DNA from: Sphingomonas sp. 7/4-4
GTDB taxonomy: Bacteria; Pseudomonadota; Alphaproteobacteria; Sphingomonadales; Sphingomonadaceae
Direction of reading: 5' to 3'
NCBI RefSeq assembly: GCF_027941955.1
Contig: NZ_CP115960.1
Span: forward strand, 1,984,001-2,048,000
Length of the DNA: 64,000 nt
Positions 10,046-19,738 of the stretch are shown here, one piece after another. The stretch's first letter is position 1; each line of letters begins with the position of its first letter. A model generated the notes under the pieces. It was given only the letters and a program-made list of their open reading frames with translations. It ran no database searches and was not told the origin of the DNA. The translations under genes and the position numbers were made by a program.

Positions 10046-11053
10046 TCAGTCGCCGAGCACGTTCGCGCGGGTGAATTTCGCCGCCTCGGCCGCGCTCAGC
10101 ATCCGCCGCGTCGGCGAGGCCGGCCCGGCTCCGGGCCCGCGGCTGGCATGTTCGAACAGCCGGGCTTCCTGCGGCATCAGCCGGCGCTGCGCGCCGTCCG
10201 GTCCCTTATAGCCCATCCATGTCCAGCCTTCGCGCCGGATATGCGCATCCATCCAGCAATTCAGGAACACCGACTGACCGGTCAGTGCCATGTTGCCGCC
10301 CGCGCGCCACGGGCGGCCCAGCCACACCGAACGCGGCGGCACGCCCGGCTCGTGCGTCAGCCGACATTGTGAGAGCACCAGCCCGAACGGCTGATCCAGC
10401 GGCGTGCTCGGCGCAGTGAGGAAGCCGAACTCGGTCGCCCCCGGCACAAAGCGCGTGACGATCTCGCAGCCTTCGAACCACGCCGCCGCGCCGCCGAAGA
10501 TGAAGTCGACTCCGCCGACGATCCGGCAATCGGCGATCCGCGAGCGGCCCTGCACGTAGAGCGTGTCCTGATAGCCTTCGAGCCAGCAATGCTCGACCAG
10601 GGTCCCGTCCGCCTCGCGCCCGATCACCAGCGCGACCGCCTGCGCGCCGTTGCCGGCATTGTCGCGCTTGGCGCCGACATAGTCGAAGCTGTTGCGGATG
10701 GTCAGGTTGCGCAGCGTCGTTCCCGGCGCGGCGACGGTCAACGTTCCGGTGCGGAACGTGCCCCAGTTGTTACCGTCGGGATGCTTGAGCCCGGCATAGG
10801 TGCCGAAGCTGAGAACCGTGCCCTGTCCGCTGCCGACGATCGTGACGTTCGGCACGCTGATCGTCAGCTTCTCGACCAGCACGCCTTCGCGCACGAGAAT
10901 TCGGAACGGTCGCCCACCCGCGGCAGCGGCCTGCTCCAGCGCTTTGCCCAGCGTGCCGGTGCGCGGATCGACAATCGCGTCCCATTGCTCTTCCGCCCGG
11001 GCCGCCGCTGGAAGCAGCAGCGCACCGGCAAGCACCGTCCGTCGGTCGATCAC
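10046..11053 (-). CDS. Pectin methylesterase (CE8 family)
   Basis: Secreted enzyme that removes methyl esters from pectin homogalacturonan. The 335-residue protein starts with a signal peptide (DRRTVLAGALLLPAAARA; the Arg pair could allow Tat export) and then shows the family signatures in order: QAVAL at 138-142, YQDTLY at 161-166 (general acid/base D163), VDFIFGG at 182-188 (nucleophile D183) and LGRPWR at 245-250 (substrate-binding Arg). All expected active-site residues are present. No other pectinase gene lies in the window, so the enzyme either stands alone or belongs to a pathway encoded elsewhere. It suggests contact with plant material. Confidence 0.9.
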   Translation of the reverse strand: MIDRRTVLAGALLLPAAARAEEQWDAIVDPRTGTLGKALEQAAAAGGRPFRILVREGVLVEKLTISVPNVTIVGSGQGTVLSFGTYAGLKHPDGNNWGTFRTGTLTVAAPGTTLRNLTIRNSFDYVGAKRDNAGNGAQAVALVIGREADGTLVEHCWLEGYQDTLYVQGRSRIADCRIVGGVDFIFGGAAAWFEGCEIVTRFVPGATEFGFLTAPSTPLDQPFGLVLSQCRLTHEPGVPPRSVWLGRPWRAGGNMALTGQSVFLNCWMDAHIRREGWTWMGYKGPDGAQRRLMPQEARLFEHASRGPGAGPASPTRRMLSAAEAAKFTRANVLGD

Positions 11054-11065
11054 GTCCCCTCCCCG

Positions 11066-11671
11066 CTACCAGCGATAGTTGAAGCTCACGCTGATTCGCT
11101 TGCCCTTGCCCGATCCCGCCGGGACCTCGTGCCGCAGCCAGCTCTCCCACAGCAGCACCATGCCTGGCTCGGGCACCACTTCGACGAAGTTGCGCAGCGC
11201 CTCGGCCACGTCGGGACGCCGCGGCGGTGCCGCCATCATCATCGGCAGCCGCGGATCCTCGAGCCGCAGCCCGCGCGACCCCGCCGGCAGCGCGATGTAG
11301 AGCGTCCCCGAAATCACGCTGTGCGGATGGACATGCCCGCTATGCCCGCCGCCGCCGTTCAGGACATTGACCCACAGGCTGTCGAGCTTGAGCTTCTTGC
11401 CGCCCAGATCGAACCCGCACGCATCGACGAACTTCGCGACATGCCTGTCGAGCAGCCGCTTGAGATCGGCGAACGCGGGATCGCGGATCGGCAGGTCGTT
11501 CAGCGACGCGTAGGACGTATAGCCCTGATAGCCATGTTCCTTCGCCCAGCCGCGCCCCGCTTTGTCGTCCTCGGCAAGCTGGAGGCACGAGGCCTCGAGC
11601 TCCTCGATCAGCGCATCGTCGCCCAATGCCTCCTGATAGAGCAAGGAGGCGAAGAGGGACCGGACCGCCAC
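11066..11671 (-). CDS. Putative 2OG-Fe(II) oxygenase (TIGR02466-type)
   Basis: A 201-residue protein of a family of putative 2-oxoglutarate/Fe(II) dioxygenases. The conserved region GYTSYASLNDLP (about 60-71) and the HSGHVHPHSVISGTLYIALP region supply likely iron-binding His residues; an Arg near the C-terminus would bind 2-oxoglutarate. The GTG at 11671 is preferred as start, four bases after the proS stop, because similarity begins at VRSLFASLLYQ; a longer ATG version would overlap proS by about 80 bases in another frame. Substrate unknown. Translation is probably coupled to proS. Confidence 0.7.
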   Translation of the reverse strand: MAVRSLFASLLYQEALGDDALIEELEASCLQLAEDDKAGRGWAKEHGYQGYTSYASLNDLPIRDPAFADLKRLLDRHVAKFVDACGFDLGGKKLKLDSLWVNVLNGGGGHSGHVHPHSVISGTLYIALPAGSRGLRLEDPRLPMMMAAPPRRPDVAEALRNFVEVVPEPGMVLLWESWLRHEVPAGSGKGKRISVSFNYRW

Positions 11672-11675
11672 GCGC

Positions 11676-13205
11676 TCAGTAGGCCCGCGCGACCAGGATA
11701 CGTTCCACCGCCGGCGCGCCAGTGAAGATGCAGGCGCCTTCCGCCGCCGCGGCATCGCCCGGCACGTTGCGGAAGGTGAGCTTCAGCGCCTTCAGCCGCT
11801 CGACCACCTTGTCGAGCTCGGCGCCGCCCGGCTTCGCCCAATTGACTTCGACCCAGCCCGGTTTTTCGCCTTCGAACGCCTTTTCCATCGCCGCGAAGTC
11901 GGTCACATCGCGGCGGATATTGCTATCCATCCGCTCGCGCGCCTGGGCATGCAGCGCCTGCTGGATGCTCTCCAGCATCTGCGTCGCCTCGTCGACCAGT
12001 TGCCCGCGCGCCACCACTGCGCTGTCGAGCTTGCCGTCCTCGCGGTAGAGCCGGTCGCGGCGTATCACCGAGACGTTGCCGCCCGCGACGTCGCGCCCGC
12101 CAACCTCGATCACGATCGGCGCGCCCTTCTTCACCCAGCCCCAGCGCTTGGTCGCGGCCTTGGCCGGGCGCAGGTCGAGCAATGCGCGCACCGGCTCGCC
12201 GAAAACGCTGAACACCGCCAGCTCCTGCTGCAGCGTCTTGCAATATTCGACGATGTCCACGTCCTCAGGCTGATCGCGCAGCATCGGCACGATCACGATC
12301 TGCCACGGCGCGACCCGCGGCGGCACGCGCAGCCCGTCATCGTCGCCATGCACCATGATCACGCCGCCGATCATCCGGGTCGAGACGCCCCAGCTCGTGG
12401 TCTGCGCCAGTTCCTGCTGCCCCTCGGCATTCTGGAACTTGATGTTCTGCGCGCTCGAGAAGGTGGTGCCGAGGAAATGGCTGGTGCCTGCCTGGAGCGC
12501 CTTGCCGTCCTGCATCATCGCCTCAATGCTGTACGTCGAGACCGCGCCCGGGAAGCGCTCATTCTCGGGCTTCTCGCCTGCGACCACCGGCATCGCGAGG
12601 CAATCCTCGGCGAAGCTGCGATAGACTTCGAGCATCTTGAGCGTCTCTTCGCGCGCCTCGGCTTCGCTGGCGTGGGCGGTATGGCCCTCCTGCCAGAGGA
12701 ACTCGCTGGTGCGCAGGAACATCCGCGTGCGCATCTCCCAGCGCACGACATTCGCCCATTGGTTGATCAGCACCGGCAGATCGCGCCACGACTGGATCCA
12801 GCGGCTGAACGCCGCGCCGATCACCGTCTCCGAAGTCGGCCGCACGACCAGAGGCTCCTCGAGCTTCGCGTCGGGATCGACAACCAATTTGCCATGGCCG
12901 TCGCTCTTCAGCCGGTGGTGGGTGACCACCGCCATTTCCTTGGCGAAGCCTTCGACATGCTCGGCCTCCTTCTCGAAGTACGAGAGCGGGATGAACAAGG
13001 GGAAATAGCAATTCTCGTGGCCGGTCGCCTTGATGCGATCGTCGAGCAGCCGCTGGATGCGCTCCCAGATGCCATAGCCCCATGGCCGGATGACCATGCA
13101 TCCGCGCACGCCGCTCTCCTCGGCCAGATCGGCCTCCGAGATGACGGCCTGGTACCATGCGGCGAAATCGACTTCGCGGGTGACGTTGAGAGCGTGCTTG
13201 ATCAT
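11676..13205 (-). CDS. proS: Prolyl-tRNA synthetase, short archaeal/eukaryotic-like type
   Basis: Class II aminoacyl-tRNA synthetase charging tRNA-Pro, 509 residues. It lacks the large editing insert of the usual bacterial enzyme and matches the type 3 (archaeal/eukaryotic-like) form found in some alphaproteobacteria. Visible signatures include the proline-site block VRPTSETVIGAAFSRWI, motif 2 FLRTSEFLWQEGHTAH, GTSHFLGTTFSSAQNI, and a C-terminal anticodon-binding domain with a type 3 extension. The start at 13205 (MIKHALNVTREVDF) is clear. It is followed by the oxygenase-like gene at 11671. No frameshift is seen. If no second proS exists this is the sole cytoplasmic enzyme. Confidence 0.93.
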   Translation of the reverse strand: MIKHALNVTREVDFAAWYQAVISEADLAEESGVRGCMVIRPWGYGIWERIQRLLDDRIKATGHENCYFPLFIPLSYFEKEAEHVEGFAKEMAVVTHHRLKSDGHGKLVVDPDAKLEEPLVVRPTSETVIGAAFSRWIQSWRDLPVLINQWANVVRWEMRTRMFLRTSEFLWQEGHTAHASEAEAREETLKMLEVYRSFAEDCLAMPVVAGEKPENERFPGAVSTYSIEAMMQDGKALQAGTSHFLGTTFSSAQNIKFQNAEGQQELAQTTSWGVSTRMIGGVIMVHGDDDGLRVPPRVAPWQIVIVPMLRDQPEDVDIVEYCKTLQQELAVFSVFGEPVRALLDLRPAKAATKRWGWVKKGAPIVIEVGGRDVAGGNVSVIRRDRLYREDGKLDSAVVARGQLVDEATQMLESIQQALHAQARERMDSNIRRDVTDFAAMEKAFEGEKPGWVEVNWAKPGGAELDKVVERLKALKLTFRNVPGDAAAAEGACIFTGAPAVERILVARAY

Positions 13206-13287
13206 GCCAGCCGATTAGCGGGGAATCGCGCGCTGGGTAGCACCTATGCAGGGTTGTGTGCCGCAGCAGCGCCCCTAACCGGACCGC

Positions 13288-14202
13288 GTGGCATCCTCCA
13301 GAACAGATAGCGCCTTCAAGGGCTTGGCATTGCGCCTTTTCGCGATCGCCTGCCTCTCCACCATGTCGGCGTTGATCAAGCTCGCCGAGACGCGCGGCGC
13401 TACCCTGGTCGAGACGATGTTCCACCGCCAGCTCTGGGCGGTGCCGATCGTCACGGCGTGGATCATGATGGGCCCCGGCCTCGGCTCGATCCGCACCCAG
13501 CGCTTCGGCGCGCACGTCACGCGCACCGCGATCGGGCTCACCGGCATGGTCTTCACGTTCGGCGCGGTGCTGCTGCTGCCGCTCGCCGAAGCGACCACGC
13601 TCCAATTCACTGTCCCCATCTTCGCCACCATCCTCGGCGCGCTGGTGCTGCACGAGAAGACCGGCTGGCACCGCTGGGGCGCGGTAGTGATCGGCTTTGC
13701 CGGCGTATTGATCGTCGCGCAGCCGGGGAGCGGTGAATTCCCGCTGTTCGGCGCCTTTGTCGGCCTGATGGCGGCCTTGTTCGTTGCGATCGTCGCGATC
13801 ACGCTCAGGCAGATCGGCAAGACGGAGAGCGCCGGCACGACCGTCTTCTGGTTCTCGGTCCTGTCGCTGCCCCCGCTCGGCCTCGCTTATCTCTTCCAGC
13901 TCCAGTCGCATGACTGGCTGACCTGGGCGAACCTGATCGCGATCGGCCTCGTCGGCGGCGTCGCCCAGCTCGCGCTGACCGCATCGGTCCGCTTCGCGCC
14001 GGTCTCGACCGTCATCCCGATGGACTATTCGAGCCTGATCTGGGGCACCTTCTACGGCTGGCTGATCTTCGGCGCCTGGCCGACGCCCTGGACGTGGCTC
14101 GGTGCGCCGATCATCATCGCCAGCGGACTCTATATCGTCTGGCGTGAGCGCGTGCTCCACTTGCGCAACACCGACGGCGCGAGCGACGCGGCTGCCTCAT
14201 GA
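13288..14202 (+). CDS. DMT-superfamily transporter (EamA)
   Basis: A 304-residue inner-membrane protein with about ten predicted helices arranged as two EamA repeats (roughly residues 12-145 and 160-290). Such proteins export or import small metabolites, and the substrate cannot be told. The start is GTG at 13288, since no ATG precedes the first helix. The gene diverges from proS and its last six bases overlap, tail to tail, the methyltransferase gene on the other strand. Confidence 0.82.
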   Translation: MASSRTDSAFKGLALRLFAIACLSTMSALIKLAETRGATLVETMFHRQLWAVPIVTAWIMMGPGLGSIRTQRFGAHVTRTAIGLTGMVFTFGAVLLLPLAEATTLQFTVPIFATILGALVLHEKTGWHRWGAVVIGFAGVLIVAQPGSGEFPLFGAFVGLMAALFVAIVAITLRQIGKTESAGTTVFWFSVLSLPPLGLAYLFQLQSHDWLTWANLIAIGLVGGVAQLALTASVRFAPVSTVIPMDYSSLIWGTFYGWLIFGAWPTPWTWLGAPIIIASGLYIVWRERVLHLRNTDGASDAAAS

Positions 14203-14793
14203 TTCGCGGCGAAACACCAGACTGAGATTGTTCGCCGGCATCGCGACGATCCGTTCGAGCAATAGACCGCACGCCGCCGCAGCGGCCGAGACGTCCTCGA
14301 CATGCCGCAGCCCCCAGGCCGGGTTACGGCTCCTGAGCGAAACATCAAATGCCTCGTTCGATTCGGCGGTCGGCACATCCCGCTGGCGATAGGGCCCATA
14401 GAGGATCAGCGGTGCACCCGCCCCCAGCAAGCGCCCCGCCCCTGCCATCAGCCCGAGAGTCGCTTCCCACGGGCTGATATGGACCATGTTTACGCAGAGA
14501 ATCGCGTCCGCGGCACCGATCGGCCACGCTGCTTCCGCCGCATCCAGCGCCAGCGGAGGCAGCACATTGGCCAGCCCCGCGCACCAGTCGGCGATCGAGG
14601 CGAGCGAATCTTCATCGGGATCGCTCGGCTGCCACGTCAGATCAGGGAAGCGTTCGGCGAAGAAGGCGGCATGCTCGCCGCTTCCGCTCGCCACTTCGAG
14701 CACCAGCCCGTGCGCCGGAAGTGCTTCGGCGAGCACCGCCGCGATCGGCTCGCGATTGCGCGCCGTCGCCGGTGCGTGGCGCCGCATGCTCAT
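14197..14793 (-). CDS. DUF938-family SAM-dependent methyltransferase
   Basis: A class I methyltransferase-like protein of 198 residues. The SAM-binding motif I is LEVASGSGEHAAFFA, motif II contains PSDPDEDSLAS, and the ILCVNMVHISPW block is typical of DUF938. Its substrate is not known. The start at 14793 is supported by an ATGA overlap with the stop of the upstream membrane-protein gene, which implies translational coupling. The 3' end overlaps the convergent transporter gene by six bases. Confidence 0.75.
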   Translation of the reverse strand: MSMRRHAPATARNREPIAAVLAEALPAHGLVLEVASGSGEHAAFFAERFPDLTWQPSDPDEDSLASIADWCAGLANVLPPLALDAAEAAWPIGAADAILCVNMVHISPWEATLGLMAGAGRLLGAGAPLILYGPYRQRDVPTAESNEAFDVSLRSRNPAWGLRHVEDVSAAAAACGLLLERIVAMPANNLSLVFRRES

Positions 14794-15296
14794 GCGCCGC
14801 GCGCCGCGGCGAGCAGCCTGCGCGCGCGCAGCCACATCTCGAGCCGTTGCGTCGCCAGCAGCCCCAATGCAAAGGCGACCAGTACGTCGGTCAGCAGCAT
14901 CACGTCGAGCGCCATTCCGGGCGCCATTTCGCGCGCGCCCATCCGGACCAGGATCAGTACGAGGATCAGCAGCATCGCCGCGGGCGATGCGCGCTGCGAC
15001 ACTTCATGCGTCTCCGGATCGACGGTGATCCGCATCATCCGGCCGCGCTGCCAGCCCAGCGCCACGCCCGCCGCGAGCGCGATAAGGCACCAGAGCCAGG
15101 CGAGCCCCACTGGCGGGTGTGCCCAATAAGCGACCGCAGCCACTACGACATAGAGCGCCGGCACGATCCACAATCGCTCGATCTTGAGCGGGCGTTCGCG
15201 ACTCATCCGCCGCATCCGGAAGGCCATGACGGCGACGAGAATGACGATCGGGATCGCTAGGCGAAGCCAGTCGGACTGCGGATGCGCGGCGTTCAT
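14790..15296 (-). CDS. DUF1453/CcdC-like membrane protein
   Basis: A 168-residue protein with four or five predicted membrane helices. It resembles the CcdC/DUF1453 group: paired Arg motifs after the first helix (FRMRRMSRERPLKIERLW), a central GWQRGRMMRI loop, and a final RLEMWLRARRLL segment. The start at 15296 (MNAAHPQSDW) is preferred over an upstream ATG, since the first helix follows directly. The gene is coupled by ATGA to the methyltransferase gene downstream. CcdC proteins occur near cytochrome c biogenesis genes in other bacteria, but nothing of the kind is visible here. Confidence 0.65.
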   Translation of the reverse strand: MNAAHPQSDWLRLAIPIVILVAVMAFRMRRMSRERPLKIERLWIVPALYVVVAAVAYWAHPPVGLAWLWCLIALAAGVALGWQRGRMMRITVDPETHEVSQRASPAAMLLILVLILVRMGAREMAPGMALDVMLLTDVLVAFALGLLATQRLEMWLRARRLLAAARGA

Positions 15297-15386
15297 GGCG
15301 CCCTGTTTTGGCGAGCGCGCAGCACTTGGCAAGCGAGCCGTTGCTAGCGCCGCCGGAAGCGTTCATCACGTGGACCGGAGGACGCC

Positions 15387-15863
15387 ATGGATATCGATCA
15401 GGACAGCGCCCGCGTGAAGTTTCCGCCGCCGCTGGTGTTCCTCGGGACGCTGCTGATCGGGTTGACGCTCGGCCATGTGCTCGGCGATCCGCGCGTGCCT
15501 ATCCCCTCGCACAATCTCCAGAATTTGCTCGGCTGGCTGGGAGTCGTGCTCGGCGCGGCCCTCGTATTGTCGGCGAGCAGCCTGTTTCGCCAGCGCGGCA
15601 CGTATGCCCGCCCATGGAAAACGTCCAGCGCGCTCGTCACTGACGGCGTCTATCGCTTGACGCGCAACCCGATGTATCTCGGCATGGCGCTGCTCTATGC
15701 CGGGATCGCGCTGATCGTCGACAATCTGGTCGCGCTGCTGCTCCTCGTTCCGCTGGTCTTCGTGATCCAGCGGGAAGTGATCGCGCGCGAGGAAGCCTAT
15801 CTCGAAGGCAAGTTCGGCGAACGCTACCGCACCTATCGCGACAGCGTTCGCCGCTGGATATGA
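15387..15863 (+). CDS. Isoprenylcysteine/phospholipid methyltransferase-like membrane protein
   Basis: A 158-residue membrane protein with four predicted helices and the ICMT/PEMT signature RNPMYLG at 93-99, followed by an Arg/Glu-rich helix (QREVIAREEAYLEGKFGERYRTY), which in this family lines the SAM pocket. Bacterial members methylate unknown small molecules or lipids rather than prenylated proteins. The gene ends four bases from the convergent DUF6481-like gene, so the two transcripts must run into each other. Confidence 0.78.
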   Translation: MDIDQDSARVKFPPPLVFLGTLLIGLTLGHVLGDPRVPIPSHNLQNLLGWLGVVLGAALVLSASSLFRQRGTYARPWKTSSALVTDGVYRLTRNPMYLGMALLYAGIALIVDNLVALLLLVPLVFVIQREVIAREEAYLEGKFGERYRTYRDSVRRWI

Positions 15864-15867
15864 AGGC

Positions 15868-16260
15868 CTACTTGCCGCCCTTGCGCGCCGGATAGCGGCT
15901 GTCGCTGCCGCGCGGAGGAAGCGTCAGCGCCGCGGCCATCTTGGCCTTGGCCGCCTCGGCCGCCGCGGCCTTCTCGGCCAGCTTGGCGGCGGCCCGCTCT
16001 TCGGCTGCGCGTATTTCGGCGAGGCGCGCCGCCTCGGCATCCGCCTTGGCCTGCTCGACGGCAGCCTTCTGCGCCTCGATCGCGGCCAGCTTCGCCTCGC
16101 GCTCCGCTTCTACCGCGGCTTCACGGGCGAGGCGCGCTGCCTTGCGCTCGGCCAGCTCTTCCTCGCTCAGCTTGGGAGCGGCCTTGAGCTTTTCGAGCAG
16201 CGCCTTCTTGGCATCGGCCGAGCGTCCGGCGCGGTCACGGAAAGTATCGTTATACGTCAT
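15868..16260 (-). CDS. DUF6481-like coiled-coil protein
   Basis: A 130-residue, highly charged, Ala/Glu/Lys-rich protein. From residue 15 to about 112 it is predicted to be one long helix or coiled coil with repeating AERKAARLAREAA-type units; the ends are short and polar (MTYNDTFRDRAGR and a basic RYPARKGGK tail). It resembles a family of uncharacterised proteins common in sphingomonads and rhizobia. It starts 23 bases after the end of gcvPB on the same strand and could ride on the glycine cleavage transcript, but no functional link is known. Confidence 0.72.
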   Translation of the reverse strand: MTYNDTFRDRAGRSADAKKALLEKLKAAPKLSEEELAERKAARLAREAAVEAEREAKLAAIEAQKAAVEQAKADAEAARLAEIRAAEERAAAKLAEKAAAAEAAKAKMAAALTLPPRGSDSRYPARKGGK

Positions 16261-16283
16261 TCGGTATTCAAACTCCTGCGCGG

Positions 16284-17852
16284 CTATTCCGCCGCTTCCG
16301 CCCGTTGGGGCTCCTTGTAGACCAACACCGGCTTGCGCGCGGCGAGCGTCTCGTCGAGTCGCCGGCGCGGTGCGAAATGCGGCGCGGTCTTGATCGCGAG
16401 ATCGCCGCCCTTAGCCTTTTCGGCCACAGAACGGAAGGCACCGATGAACTGGTCCAGCGTAGCCTTGCTTTCGGTCTCGGTCGGCTCGACCAGCATGGCC
16501 CCGTGGACGACCAATGGGAAATAGACCGTCATCGGGTGGAAACCCTCGTCGATCAGTCCCTTGGCCACGTCGATCGTCGAGAATCCCTCGGGCAGGCCCT
16601 TATCGCTGAAGATCGCTTCGTGCATGCACGGACCGGACTTTGCGAAGGGTGCGTCGAGCACATCCTCCATCGAGCGCAGGATATAATTGGCGTTGAGCAC
16701 CGAATCCTCGGCGACCTGCCGTAGTCCGTCCGCGCCGTGAGATAGAATGTACGTCAGAGCTCGCGTAAACATGCCCATCTGGCCATGGAACGCGACCATC
16801 CGGCCGAAGCTCGACGCATGATGCTCGCCGGCGGTCTCTTCCTCGACCAAGGCGAAATGATCGCCCTGCTTCTCGACGAACGGCAAAGGCGCGTACGGCG
16901 TGAGCGCTTCGGAGAACACCACCGGCCCCGAACCCGGCCCACCGCCGCCATGCGGAGTCGAGAAGGTCTTGTGCAAGTTGATGTGCATTGCGTCGATGCC
17001 GAGATCGCCCGGCCGCACCCGGCCGACGATCGCGTTGAAGTTGGCGCCGTCGCAATAGACATAGCCGCCCGCCGCGTGGACCGCGTCGGAGATCGCGCGC
17101 ATGTCCGGCTCGAACAGGCCGCACGTGTTGGGGTTGGTGATCATCACCCCGGCCACATCGGGACCCAGCCGCGCCTTGAGCGCCTCGAGGTTCACCCGGC
17201 CGGCCTCGGTCGCCGGAATATCCTCGACCGAGAAGCCCGCGAATGCCGCGGTCGCCGGGTTGGTCCCGTGCGCGCTTTCGGGCACCAGCAGCACTTTCCG
17301 CGCCTGCTCGCCCTTGGCATCGAGCGCCGCACGGATCGCCAGCACGCCGCAGAGTTCCCCGTGTGCTCCGGCCTTGGGGCTCATCGCCACCGAATGCATG
17401 CCGGTCAACGTCACCAGCCAGTGCGCGAGCTGATGGATCACTTCGAACGCGCCCTGGCAGGCGTCGACCGGAGTCAGCGGGTGCAGATCGGCAAAGCCGG
17501 GCAACCGCGCCATCCGCTCGTTGAGCCGCGGATTGTGCTTCATCGTGCACGAGCCGAGCGGAAACAGGCCGAGGTCGATCGCGTAATTCTGCCGGCTGAG
17601 GCGGGTGTAATGCCGCACCGCCTCGGGTTCGGACAGGCCGGGAAGCCCGATCGTCTTCGAGCGCTCCAGCCCTTCGAGTCGCGACTTGCCCGAAGGCGCC
17701 TCGGCGAAATCGACGCCGGTCGTCTCGGTCGAACCGATCTCGAAGATCAACGGCTCCTCGAGCATCAGCGCGCGATTGCCGGTGAAGGTCTCGCCCGAAG
17801 CCTCGCCAGCTTGCGGGGTGGTGGGGCGCCAGCCGCTCTGGTTGATCGTCAT
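16284..17852 (-). CDS. gcvPB: Glycine dehydrogenase (decarboxylating) subunit 2
   Basis: PLP-binding subunit of the split P-protein, 522 residues; with GcvPA it decarboxylates glycine and passes the aminomethyl group to GcvH. The PLP lysine is K295 in the motif [16 protein letters not shown]. The start at 17852 (MTINQSGW) overlaps the gcvPA stop as ATGA, as expected for subunits made in equal amounts. The sequence is intact to the stop at 16284. It is the last glycine cleavage gene in the operon. Confidence 0.94.
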   Translation of the reverse strand: MTINQSGWRPTTPQAGEASGETFTGNRALMLEEPLIFEIGSTETTGVDFAEAPSGKSRLEGLERSKTIGLPGLSEPEAVRHYTRLSRQNYAIDLGLFPLGSCTMKHNPRLNERMARLPGFADLHPLTPVDACQGAFEVIHQLAHWLVTLTGMHSVAMSPKAGAHGELCGVLAIRAALDAKGEQARKVLLVPESAHGTNPATAAFAGFSVEDIPATEAGRVNLEALKARLGPDVAGVMITNPNTCGLFEPDMRAISDAVHAAGGYVYCDGANFNAIVGRVRPGDLGIDAMHINLHKTFSTPHGGGGPGSGPVVFSEALTPYAPLPFVEKQGDHFALVEEETAGEHHASSFGRMVAFHGQMGMFTRALTYILSHGADGLRQVAEDSVLNANYILRSMEDVLDAPFAKSGPCMHEAIFSDKGLPEGFSTIDVAKGLIDEGFHPMTVYFPLVVHGAMLVEPTETESKATLDQFIGAFRSVAEKAKGGDLAIKTAPHFAPRRRLDETLAARKPVLVYKEPQRAEAAE

Positions 17853-19207
17853 GCCAGCGCCTCCTCGAGCGCGGAGGCAAGCGTCTCGACGTCCTCCTCG
17901 GTGGTGGTTTCGGTGACTGCGACGACGAGCCCGTTCTGCAGCTCCGCCGCATCCGGATAGAGCCGGCCCAGCGAAACGCCCGCCAGAATGCCCTTGTCCG
18001 CGAGAGCGCGGACCACGGGGCGCGCTTCCTTCGAGAGCTTCAGCGTGAACTCGTTGAAGAAGCGATCGGTGACCAGTTCGACGCCGTCGACTTCGGCCAG
18101 CCGGTCGGCCGCGGCGCTTGCCGCAACATGGTTGAGCTCGGCGAGCCGGCGCAGGCCCGCTTCGCCCAGCAGGGTCATGTGCGCCGACATCGCCAGCGCG
18201 CAGAGCACCGAGCTGGTGCAGATGTTCGACGTCGCCTTCTCGCGGCGGATATGCTGCTCGCGGGTGGAGAGCGTCAGCACGAAGCCGCGCTTGCCCTCGG
18301 CATCGACGGTTTCGCCGCAGAGGCGTCCCGGCATCTGCCGCACCAGCTTCTCCGAGCAGGCGAACAGGCCGACATACGGCCCGCCGAACTGCAGCCCGAC
18401 GCCGATCGACTGCCCCTCGCCGACGACGATGTCCGCGCCCATCTCGCCCGGCGACCGAATCGCCCCCAGCGCCACCGGCTCGGTCACCACCGCGACCAGC
18501 AAAGCCTTCTTCGCGTGGCATGCCTCGGCGAGCGCACTCATGTCCTCGATCCGGCCGAGAATATCGGGATATTGAACCACGACGCAGCTGGTGTCGTCGT
18601 CGATCGAATTGATCAGGTCGAGCGTGTCGGGCTCGGGCGAGAAGGTTGGCAGCGAAGTGACCAATTGGTCGCCGGTGAACTTGGCCATCGTCTGCGCGAC
18701 CGAGACGTAGTGCGGGTGCAGCCCGCCCGACAGGATCGCCTTGCCGCGCTTGGTCACCCGCCGCGCCATCGTGATCGCTTCCCAGCACGCGGTCGAGCCG
18801 TCGTACATCGACGCGTTCGCCACGTCGCAGCCGAGCAGCCGCGCCACCTGCGTCTGGAACTCGAACATCACCTGCAGCGTGCCCTGCGCGATTTCGGGCT
18901 GGTACGGCGTGTAGGCGGTGAGGAACTCGCCGCGCTGGATCAGGTGATCGACCGACGCCGGGACATGGTGCCGATACGCCCCGCAACCTAGGAAGAAGGG
19001 CACGTCACCCGCGGCGAGGTTCTTCTTCGCCAGTGCCGACATGTGCCGCTCGACCGCGAGCTCGCTCGCGTGATTGGGAAGGCCGTGGATCGGGCCGTCG
19101 AGCCGGGCGATTTCGGGTACATCGACGAAGAGGTCGTCGATCGACTTGGCACCGATCGTGGCGAGCATTGCCGTGCGGTCGGCTGGCGTAAGGGGCAAAT
19201 AGCGCAT
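17849..19207 (-). CDS. gcvPA: Glycine dehydrogenase (decarboxylating) subunit 1
   Basis: N-terminal half of the split P-protein (452 residues), with the same fold as GcvPB but without the PLP lysine. The start [11 protein letters not shown] at 19207 is characteristic. Motifs such as [26 protein letters not shown] and [14 protein letters not shown] are intact. It is separated from gcvH by about 160 bases filled by a palindromic repeat, yet the gene order and the riboswitch upstream of gcvT suggest one operon. The gene ends in ATGA overlap with gcvPB. Confidence 0.94.
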   Translation of the reverse strand: MRYLPLTPADRTAMLATIGAKSIDDLFVDVPEIARLDGPIHGLPNHASELAVERHMSALAKKNLAAGDVPFFLGCGAYRHHVPASVDHLIQRGEFLTAYTPYQPEIAQGTLQVMFEFQTQVARLLGCDVANASMYDGSTACWEAITMARRVTKRGKAILSGGLHPHYVSVAQTMAKFTGDQLVTSLPTFSPEPDTLDLINSIDDDTSCVVVQYPDILGRIEDMSALAEACHAKKALLVAVVTEPVALGAIRSPGEMGADIVVGEGQSIGVGLQFGGPYVGLFACSEKLVRQMPGRLCGETVDAEGKRGFVLTLSTREQHIRREKATSNICTSSVLCALAMSAHMTLLGEAGLRRLAELNHVAASAAADRLAEVDGVELVTDRFFNEFTLKLSKEARPVVRALADKGILAGVSLGRLYPDAAELQNGLVVAVTETTTEEDVETLASALEEALA

Positions 19208-19219
19208 CTACACGTCTCT

Positions 19220-19358
19220 CCCCCTCCCTTCCAGGGAGGGGTTGGGGGTGGGTAGCGGCGGCGGAGGCTCGATGCCTCCGACGGCGCTTTTCGGGGATGG
19301 TGCAGGAAGGGCTCGCTTCGCTCGCACCCACCCTCGACCCCTCCCTTGCAGGGAGGGG
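19220..19358. repeat. Composite palindromic repeat inside the gcv operon
   Basis: Two arms of about 32 bases, each itself a palindrome of the form CCCCTCCCT-x-AGGGAGGGG followed by T.GGGGGTGGG (left 19220-19252, right 19327-19358), face each other across about 75 bases that include a GGAGGC/GCCTCC hairpin. The architecture equals that of the repeat inside glyS at 51909-52015. It lies between gcvH and gcvPA and could modulate mRNA stability or partial termination within the operon. Confidence 0.75.
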
Positions 19359-19366
19359 AGTTCAGC

Positions 19367-19735
19367 TCAAAGCTTGCTCACGAAATCCTGGTACGCAGTC
19401 TCGTCCATCAGGCTGTCGAGTTCGCCCGCATCGGCAAGCGTCAGCTTGAAGAACCAACCCTCGCCTTCGGGGTCCTCGTTCACCAGCGCAGGATTGTCGG
19501 CGAGCGCGGCATTTCCCTCGATGACGGTCCCGGCGACCGGCGCGTAGACGTCCGACGCCGCCTTGACGCTCTCGACCACGGCAGCGTCGTCGCCCTTGGA
19601 CACGGTCTTGCCCTCTTCGAGAGTCTCGACGAACACGATGTCGCCCAGCTGGCTCTGCGCGTAATCGGTGATGCCGACAGTGGCGACATCGCCGTCAACG
19701 TCGATCCACTCGTGATCTTCCGTGAAATAACGCAT
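19367..19735 (-). CDS. gcvH: Glycine cleavage system H protein
   Basis: Lipoyl carrier protein of glycine cleavage, 122 residues, shuttling the aminomethyl group between P and T proteins and electrons to the L protein. The lipoyl-lysine is K58 in the conserved ESVKAAS motif. N-terminal HEWI (residues 8-11) and C-terminal GEGWFFKL blocks are typical. The start lies three bases after the gcvT stop. Complete and unbroken. Confidence 0.95.
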   Translation of the reverse strand: MRYFTEDHEWIDVDGDVATVGITDYAQSQLGDIVFVETLEEGKTVSKGDDAAVVESVKAASDVYAPVAGTVIEGNAALADNPALVNEDPEGEGWFFKLTLADAGELDSLMDETAYQDFVSKL

Positions 19736-19738
19736 GAG